A stretch of DNA of 10,741 nucleotides from CAZWBR01 sp964404205 (GTDB lineage: Bacteria > Bacteroidota > Bacteroidia > Bacteroidales > Prolixibacteraceae): NCBI GenBank assembly GCA_964404205.1, contig CAYOJD010000104.1, forward strand, positions 1 through 10,741, in the 5' to 3' direction. The notes beneath the pieces were generated by a model. The model saw nothing but the letters and a program-made list of their open reading frames with translations. It was not told the origin of the DNA and did not search any database. Shown piece after piece: positions 5,864-10,741 of this stretch (the stretch's first letter is position 1; every line of letters begins with the position of its first letter). The position numbers and the translations under genes are program-made.

Positions 5864-7441
5864 ATGTCGAAATTGGAACAGTTTAAATCGGAAGTCGAGA
5901 GCGGTTATGCTTTTCAGGGTGAGTCGGTTGTATTGGGCGCTGCTATGTTCGACCGTAAAATCAACAGTGGCTTATTGGTAAAAATGCCGTTAAAAATGTT
6001 TAACCGCCACGGATTGATAGCCGGTGCTACAGGAACGGGTAAAACCAAAACATTGCAGGTTATTGCCGAACAGCTCTCGAAAAGCGGGGTGCCGTCGTTG
6101 CTGATGGATGTGAAAGGCGATTTGAGTGGTATTGCTGCAAAGGGCGAACCCAATGCCCGAATCGAAGAGCGGAGTGGCCAGATTGGTATCCATTTTACGG
6201 CTTCGGGCAATCCGGTCGAGTTTTTATCTATCTCCGGCGAAAAGGGGTTGCGGGTAAGGACTACCGTATCGGAGTTTGGCCCTGTGCTTTTCTCCAAAAT
6301 ATTGGGGCTGAACGAGACCCAGTCGGGAATGGTGGCTTTAATCTTCAAATATTGCGACGACAACCAGCTTCCGTTGCTCGACCTGAAAGATGTGAAAAGG
6401 GTATTGCAATACCTTGGCGATGAGGGGAAAGAAGAGCTGACCAAAACGTATGGTACATTGTCCTCGGCTTCGGTGGGAACCATTATGCGGAAGATTGTGG
6501 AACTGGAACAACAGGGGGCTGAAGTTTTTTTTGGTGAGCCTTCGTTTGATGTGGAGGATTTGTGCCGTACCAACCCGAAAGGCGAAGGGATTATTTCAGT
6601 GCTTCGGGTGACCGATATCCAGGATAAGCCCAAACTTTTCTCGACCGTGATGTTGCAATTGCTGGCCGAAATTTATGCCACTTTCCCGGAAGCCGGCGAT
6701 GTAAAGAAGCCAAAACTTTGTCTTTTTATTGACGAAGCCCACCTTGTTTTTGCCGAAGCATCGAAATCGTTGCTCGATCAGATTGAAGCGATCATCAAGC
6801 TTATCCGCTCGAAGGGAATCGGGATATTCTTTATTACCCAGAATCCGGCCGATATTCCCGAATCGGTATTGGGCCAGTTGGGGATGAAGGTGCAGCACGG
6901 GCTTCGGGCCTTTACGGCCAAAGACCGGAAAGCTATCAATATGGCTGCCGAAAACTATCCGGAAACAGATTTTTACGATACGGCCGAACTGATGACCGAA
7001 CTGGGTATTGGCGAATGTTTCTTTACCACCCTGAACGAAAAAGGGATCCCTACGCCGCTGGTGCACACCTGTGTGCGCCCACCGCAATCGAGAATGGACA
7101 TTTTAACCGACGATGAGATCGATCGAATTGTGGAAGAATCTGATTTGGTTCATCAATATAACCGCGAAGTGGACCGCGAGAGCGCGTATGAATTTTTGAA
7201 TGCCAAACTGGAAGATGCAGCCGATGAACGCCATCGCCAACAGATGGAGGAGCAGCAGGAGAAGGCCCGGCAAAGCCGTGGCAGACGAGAAGAGAAGAGT
7301 ACCTTCGAAGAGGTGCTGTCGAGTCCGGTTACCCGTCAGGTCAGCAATACCATTGCGCGGGAGTTGATGCGTGGCCTTTTGGGGGTGATGGGCGTAAAAT
7401 CGACATCGAGGCGCTCTACACGGCGAATCAGTTGGCTCTGA
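5864..7441 (+). CDS. HerA-like ATPase of the DUF853 (YjgR) family
   Basis: The 525-residue cytoplasmic protein is a P-loop ATPase of the HerA/FtsK-related group, close in layout to E. coli YjgR. The Walker A motif GATGTGKT is at 54-61 (K60, T61), preceded by FNRHGLIAG and followed by a helix and the family-typical MDVKGDLSGIAAKG (81-94). The Walker B motif LCLFIDEAH (286-293) has D290 and E291; a sensor-like FFITQNPADIP lies at 322-332, and GLRAFTAKDR (346-355) holds a candidate arginine finger. From about 440 to 475 there is a charged, Gln/Glu-rich predicted coiled coil, then a basic Ser/Arg tail (SRRSTRR). Archaeal HerA pumps DNA for end resection with the nuclease NurA, but no nurA-like gene is here, and the role of the DUF853 family is not established to my knowledge. 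It is a single gene: upstream is a divergent region, and 224 bases separate it from the next gene. Confidence 0.92.
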   Translation: MSKLEQFKSEVESGYAFQGESVVLGAAMFDRKINSGLLVKMPLKMFNRHGLIAGATGTGKTKTLQVIAEQLSKSGVPSLLMDVKGDLSGIAAKGEPNARIEERSGQIGIHFTASGNPVEFLSISGEKGLRVRTTVSEFGPVLFSKILGLNETQSGMVALIFKYCDDNQLPLLDLKDVKRVLQYLGDEGKEELTKTYGTLSSASVGTIMRKIVELEQQGAEVFFGEPSFDVEDLCRTNPKGEGIISVLRVTDIQDKPKLFSTVMLQLLAEIYATFPEAGDVKKPKLCLFIDEAHLVFAEASKSLLDQIEAIIKLIRSKGIGIFFITQNPADIPESVLGQLGMKVQHGLRAFTAKDRKAINMAAENYPETDFYDTAELMTELGIGECFFTTLNEKGIPTPLVHTCVRPPQSRMDILTDDEIDRIVEESDLVHQYNREVDRESAYEFLNAKLEDAADERHRQQMEEQQEKARQSRGRREEKSTFEEVLSSPVTRQVSNTIARELMRGLLGVMGVKSTSRRSTRRISWL

Positions 7442-7665
7442 TGTAGCATTGCATCTGAAATAGTGACCCAAAAATTGCATGTTTTTGCATAAAAAATAAC
7501 GGAATTATCGGATACAAACCCGTTGGGTGAAAAAACAAATGAGTTTAAAATAGGTCTTTTATGTCAAAAGCCATTGAACCGATAAGTTCGAAAAATAATT
7601 TTCCTTCGAGACCTTTTACGGAACGAATATTGCTGACAATAAACAAAATTATAAATGAAATGATA

Positions 7666-8175
7666 ATGAAAACAAAAATCACTTCGTTGGTTATTATCTT
7701 AATTTTTAGTGCCTCGGTTGCGATGGCACAAAAAACCAACCGCAAAGCCGAAAAGGAGGCCCGGAGAATAGAGCAGGAGAAACAGATTGAAGAGCTAATC
7801 AACTCGAAATCGTTCCAGTTTGTGGCCCAAAGGGTTTTGCCCCAGGGATATAGTTCAGTAAACCTGAGCACTACCAATAATTGGGTTAAATTTTCGCCCG
7901 AACACTTCGAAGGAAGTTTACCCTATTTTGGAAGAGCATTTAGTGCGGGTTACGGCGATAGCAATACCGGTATCGAATTTGACGGTACCCCCGATTCATA
8001 TACCATTGAAAAAGGGAAAAAAGGATATAAAGTGAATGCCAAAATCAAAAGCAGGACCGACGCATATACCCTTACGCTCGCTATTTCGCCAATGGGATCG
8101 GCCACATTAATGGTACTGAGTAACAACAGGAGTTTAATCTCGTACAACGGTAATGTATCGTCAATCGTAAAATAA
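7666..8175 (+). CDS. Secreted DUF4251-like protein
   Basis: The frame is open from 7561, but the first 35 codons look non-coding. The ATG at 7666 directly precedes a standard signal peptide (MKTKITSLVIILIFSASVAMA, cut before QKTNRK), giving 169 residues; an ATG two codons earlier is also possible. After the signal comes a charged helix (KAEKEARRIEQEKQIEELIN) leading into FQFVAQRVLPQGYSSVNL, and then a compact beta-rich domain with LPYFGRAFSAGYG, GIEFDGTPDSYTIEKGKKGY and a final pair of strands ending in ISYNGNVSSI. This order matches the Bacteroidota family DUF4251, of unknown function, found in the periplasm or at the cell surface. No lipobox cysteine follows the signal, so it is probably a soluble periplasmic protein. 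A strong terminator lies 25 bases after its stop. Confidence 0.88.
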   Translation: MKTKITSLVIILIFSASVAMAQKTNRKAEKEARRIEQEKQIEELINSKSFQFVAQRVLPQGYSSVNLSTTNNWVKFSPEHFEGSLPYFGRAFSAGYGDSNTGIEFDGTPDSYTIEKGKKGYKVNAKIKSRTDAYTLTLAISPMGSATLMVLSNNRSLISYNGNVSSIVK

Positions 8176-8199
8176 CTTGTGGTTTTGGATATCCTGTTT

Positions 8200-8228
8200 A
8201 AAGGCTGTGTTGTTACACGGCCTTTTTT
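8200..8228 (+). terminator. Intrinsic terminator after the DUF4251 gene
   Basis: Bases 8200-8210 pair with 8215-8225 to form an 11-bp stem with one G-U pair (core GGCTGTGT against ACACGGCC) around a TGTT loop. Six T residues run from 8223 to 8228 on the plus strand. On the minus strand only a short T-run (AAA in plus) follows, so it acts mainly for the plus-strand gene. The T-run includes two bases of the stop codon of the convergent receptor gene. Confidence 0.85.
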
Positions 8229-10605
8229 ATTCGCCCGGAGGGGCTTTTGCCGACTGTTTCGAATCCCGCTTATAGTTGTTGATTTTGAAGGAGAGGCTTA
8301 CCCTGAACGGTAATATGGCTTCGGAAACCGTGTGCTGCGTTAAGCCAAATCCACTGTAGCGCTCATTCGATTGGTAAAGCTGAAAAATATCTCTTCCGGT
8401 AAAAGTGAGCGACATTCTTCGTTTGAACAGTTGCTGCCTGAAGGTTGCCCCAGCCAATAGAAATGATTTCATTTGGGTTTGCGCAGTTTCGGAAGGGCCG
8501 TAATAATCGACTTCCAGTTCGAGATAGGTTGTGGGCGTTATCGTGAACTTTGATGTGGTAAAAGAGATTAGCTGGTTGAAATTACAGCTGTTCTCCGGTT
8601 GGTCGGCACGGGTGCGGTTGGCAAAATATTCAACCTTCTCACTAAGGGTCAACCAGGGGGTAAGGATATAACTCGCGTTTAAATCGAGCCCCAATACATT
8701 TTCCCGGCCAATGTTGAACGCTTTCTGCTGAACAATCAGCCCGTCGTAAAGGAAACGAAGATTGTTGATTTTGTTTCGCGTCGAAAGAAAATAGGCCTCT
8801 GAGCTTAACGAAAGTTTGTCCCCGGAATAGGTGTATAAAGTCGAGACCTTATTGCTGATCTCGTTTGTCAACAGCGGGTTCCCGGTTCTGACCAGGTAAA
8901 GGTCGTACCAGCGTGGGAGCGGGTCGAGTTCGGCTGCCGATGGTTTATTGGTCCTGCGGTTAAAACTGACAATCAATTTCCGTTTGGCATCAGCCGACCA
9001 GGCAAAATGAAGCGATGGATAGATGTCGAATTTATCTCTTGCGTAGTTATCGCTGTTGGTTATCAGTTCGCGGTCAAAATATTCGCCGCGCAAACCGGCT
9101 TTCCATTCAATAGTTGAACTTTTCCCGTTTATTCCTAAATAGCCTGAATGGATGGTGCGGTTAAACTCAGTGGCATTGTCGCTGGATTCGGTATCGGATG
9201 CTTCGGTTCGTTCGGTATAATAATCTTCATCCTGATTGTCGGAATAAAACTGATAACCTGCCTCGATATTTCCCCAATTCCCGAGCGGCTGATTATAGTC
9301 GATATTGAACTGGTACTCATCGAAGAGTTTGGAGAGCCGGGTGATCTGTTCGAGTTTCATTGTATTGTCCGACGTTACCTGATTGATATAGCTGTCGTCG
9401 AAATTATTTCGGTTCCAGATGGCCGAAACGACGATGGCTTGGTTGGTATCGAAGGTGTGCTGATACGATCCCGTCAATCCGTTGTAGTTCCCGATACGTT
9501 TGTTGCGGTCGCTGTTTTCCTCGGTTATTGGGGTTGAACTAAAGGACGAGTTCCAGTCCCCAAAATTTCGGGTATCAAATGTGCCGTGATTTGCCGAGAG
9601 ATAGAGCGAATTTTTGGCATCGGGATTATATTCGATTCCTGCCCTTAAGCCGGTATTCAATCGGCGTGCACTTTGTTCGCCAATCTGATTCATTGTATAG
9701 TTGTCGGCGCTTTGGGTTGTCCGTTCACTATTTCCGCTTGTTCGCCGTTTATTATGGTCAGCGCCCAAAAAGAGGGCTATTTTGGAACTTTGATAGTTGA
9801 CAATGATATCGGAAGAGAAGCCACCCAGTTGGTCGGTTGCAAGATTGATATTACCACTAAAACCCGACGAGCTGTTATTTTTGGTGATGATATTGATGAT
9901 ACCGGCGGTGCCCGAAGCATCGTATCGAGCTGACGGATTGGTTATCAGTTCGACCTTGTAGACTTCGCCGGCAGGGATAGATTGCAACAGTTCGTTCCCT
10001 TTTAATGCGGTTGGTTTGCCATTGACCAATACCAAAAAGTTGCTGTTTCCGTGAACGGCAATCTGGCCTCCCGGAGTTTTGGTAATGGCGGGCAGTTTGG
10101 TGAGCAAGTCGGCTGCACTGCCCCCTTCGCCACTGGCTAAATCCTGTACATTGACCACCGTTTTGTCGATGCCAACAGTGGTACGGTTCGAGTTGGCTTT
10201 CACCATTATTTCGTTGATGGTTTTGTAGTCGATAGTCAATTCGATATCTCCTACATCGGCTACACGGGTTGTTTTGCTGATGGTGAATGGTGCACTTGTT
10301 GCCGAAGCATAGCCTACCATTTTGGCTTCTACCGTAAATTCTCCTGTTTCAGAAGCACTTAACGTAAAGAGTCCAGATTTGTCACTGATGGTTTGTGATA
10401 AAATAGCTGTATCTCCTTTGTAGGAAAGGGTTATTTGGGTAAACTCAATTGGTTCTCTGGTTTCCTCATCAATTACCCGCCCCGTAACGTGCTTTTCGTT
10501 GGCAGAACTGTTGCTTTGGCCATGAACAGGCATAAAACACAGGTTCGTTGTAGGTATAGGTATCAATAAAATCCAGAGCAAAGTAATTTTCAATATTTTG
10601 CCCAT
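8227..10605 (-). CDS. Outer-membrane beta-barrel, TonB-dependent-receptor-like protein
   Basis: The 792-residue protein has the layout of the Bacteroidota outer-membrane beta-barrel family (OMP_b-brl_3), relatives of TonB-dependent receptors. In order: a signal peptide (about 1-30, ending near PVHGQ); a carboxypeptidase-regulatory-like beta-sandwich (about 38-125: VTGRVIDEETREPIEFTQIT, then DKSGLFTL and VGYASATS); a plug domain (about 130-245) with SAADLLTKLPAIT, ILVNG-like LVLVNGKPTALKG, VELITNPSARYDASGTAGII and NIITK; and a long barrel of alternating aromatic strands. The barrel reaches a last strand (FRVSLSFKINNYKR) followed by a polar tail of about 14 residues. No obvious TonB box precedes the plug, as is common in this family. 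No SusD-like lipoprotein or TonB/ExbB partner is adjacent, so the ligand cannot be guessed. The frame extends four codons to a TTG; the ATG at 10605 is preferred. The stop overlaps the facing terminator. Confidence 0.93.
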   Translation of the reverse strand: MGKILKITLLWILLIPIPTTNLCFMPVHGQSNSSANEKHVTGRVIDEETREPIEFTQITLSYKGDTAILSQTISDKSGLFTLSASETGEFTVEAKMVGYASATSAPFTISKTTRVADVGDIELTIDYKTINEIMVKANSNRTTVGIDKTVVNVQDLASGEGGSAADLLTKLPAITKTPGGQIAVHGNSNFLVLVNGKPTALKGNELLQSIPAGEVYKVELITNPSARYDASGTAGIINIITKNNSSSGFSGNINLATDQLGGFSSDIIVNYQSSKIALFLGADHNKRRTSGNSERTTQSADNYTMNQIGEQSARRLNTGLRAGIEYNPDAKNSLYLSANHGTFDTRNFGDWNSSFSSTPITEENSDRNKRIGNYNGLTGSYQHTFDTNQAIVVSAIWNRNNFDDSYINQVTSDNTMKLEQITRLSKLFDEYQFNIDYNQPLGNWGNIEAGYQFYSDNQDEDYYTERTEASDTESSDNATEFNRTIHSGYLGINGKSSTIEWKAGLRGEYFDRELITNSDNYARDKFDIYPSLHFAWSADAKRKLIVSFNRRTNKPSAAELDPLPRWYDLYLVRTGNPLLTNEISNKVSTLYTYSGDKLSLSSEAYFLSTRNKINNLRFLYDGLIVQQKAFNIGRENVLGLDLNASYILTPWLTLSEKVEYFANRTRADQPENSCNFNQLISFTTSKFTITPTTYLELEVDYYGPSETAQTQMKSFLLAGATFRQQLFKRRMSLTFTGRDIFQLYQSNERYSGFGLTQHTVSEAILPFRVSLSFKINNYKRDSKQSAKAPPGE

Positions 10606-10651
10606 TGTAGAACTCAAATCAAAATTTATGATTCATTTTTATCACGAGCGG

Positions 10652-10677
10652 TAAAGATAAAGATTATTATTTGCAAA
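10652..10677 (-). promoter_or_regulatory. Weak candidate promoter for the receptor gene
   Basis: On the minus strand, TATCTTTA (plus 10652-10659) matches the -7 consensus TAnnTTTG except for the last base and lies 46 bases before the ATG. A TTTG occurs upstream (plus 10674-10677), but the gap of 14 bases is shorter than the roughly 20 expected. The call rests on position and one partial match. Confidence 0.25.
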
Positions 10678-10679
10678 TA
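10668..10679. repeat. Perfect 12-base palindrome TATTTGCAAATA
   Basis: TATTTG and CAAATA are exact reverse complements with no spacer, in the region upstream of the receptor gene and overlapping its candidate -33 TTTG. The size suits a dimeric regulator, but AT-rich palindromes of this length also arise by chance. Confidence 0.35.
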
Positions 10680-10697
10680 CATTAATTTGAAATATAA

Positions 10698-10727
10698 TTT
10701 TAAATGCCAATGATTGGCCATTTAAAA
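10698..10727. repeat. Long imperfect inverted repeat upstream of the receptor gene
   Basis: The left arm TTTTAAATGCCAAT (10698-10711) is the reverse complement of the right arm (10713-10727) except for one extra C at 10719; the centre is a single G (10712). That is 14 paired positions with a one-base bulge. No T-run follows on either strand, so it is not a normal intrinsic terminator; the one-base centre suits a protein-binding dyad better than an RNA hairpin. It lies 93-122 bases before the receptor ATG. Confidence 0.5.
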
Positions 10728-10741
10728 AGGATTTGAAAAGG

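Noticed and set aside
5914..6633. A 239-codon open frame antisense to the HerA-like gene
   Set aside because: Ser/Pro-rich translation with no domain, fully inside a gene with clear Walker motifs.
7561..7665. Upstream extension of the DUF4251 protein by 35 codons
   Set aside because: It would put a polar stretch before a standard signal peptide; the ATG at 7666 explains the protein better.
1..10741. CRISPR arrays, tRNA/rRNA genes, insertion sequences, phage genes or a toxin-antitoxin pair
   Set aside because: No regularly spaced repeats, no cloverleaf or rRNA-like sequence, and no transposase, integrase or phage motifs were seen on either strand.

Overview
The window looks like an ordinary chromosomal stretch of a member of the Bacteroidota, probably Bacteroidales or Marinilabiliales. 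Reasons: a DUF4251-type lipoprotein-like secreted protein, an outer-membrane beta-barrel receptor with an N-terminal carboxypeptidase-regulatory-like domain, a compact AroA of the Bacteroidota type, weak or absent Shine-Dalgarno sequences, and a Bacteroidota-type -7 element (TAnnTTTG) before aroB. The taxon is inferred from gene content, not from a marker gene.

Layout, left to right. Positions 1-300 hold the left-edge debris: an open frame ending at 82 that runs through a dispersed CCTGAGCTTGTCGAAGG-type repeat, then a short gene that looks frameshifted (85-295). A secreted endonuclease/exonuclease/phosphatase-family enzyme (252-1070, minus) overlaps that remnant tail to tail. Diverging from it is a secreted protein of unknown function with an Ala/Pro-rich linker (1213-2064, plus), which converges on a small two-helix membrane protein (2083-2526, minus). 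Then comes a two-gene shikimate operon, aroB-aroA (2620-4934, plus), making 3-dehydroquinate and later 5-enolpyruvylshikimate-3-phosphate on the route to chorismate. It converges, with 7 bases between stops, on an AraD-family protein (4942-5607, minus). A 256-base divergent intergenic region with a perfect 10-bp inverted repeat separates this from a HerA-like/DUF853 ATPase (5864-7441, plus). A DUF4251 protein follows (7666-8175, plus). A strong hairpin terminator closes it against a large convergent outer-membrane beta-barrel receptor (8227-10605, minus), whose upstream region carries two dyad elements.

Except for aroB-aroA the genes look like independent single units on alternating strands; I see no defence island, phage, insertion sequence, CRISPR array or RNA gene, and no obviously new multi-gene system. 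The observation I rate highest is that the AraD homologue lacks residues known to be catalytic or phosphate-binding in E. coli AraD (Asp120 is Asn, the C-terminal Tyr229 segment is missing, one phosphate-site Ser is Val), so its annotation as L-ribulose-5-phosphate 4-epimerase is doubtful. Next are the clean inverted repeats at 5731-5755 and 10698-10727.
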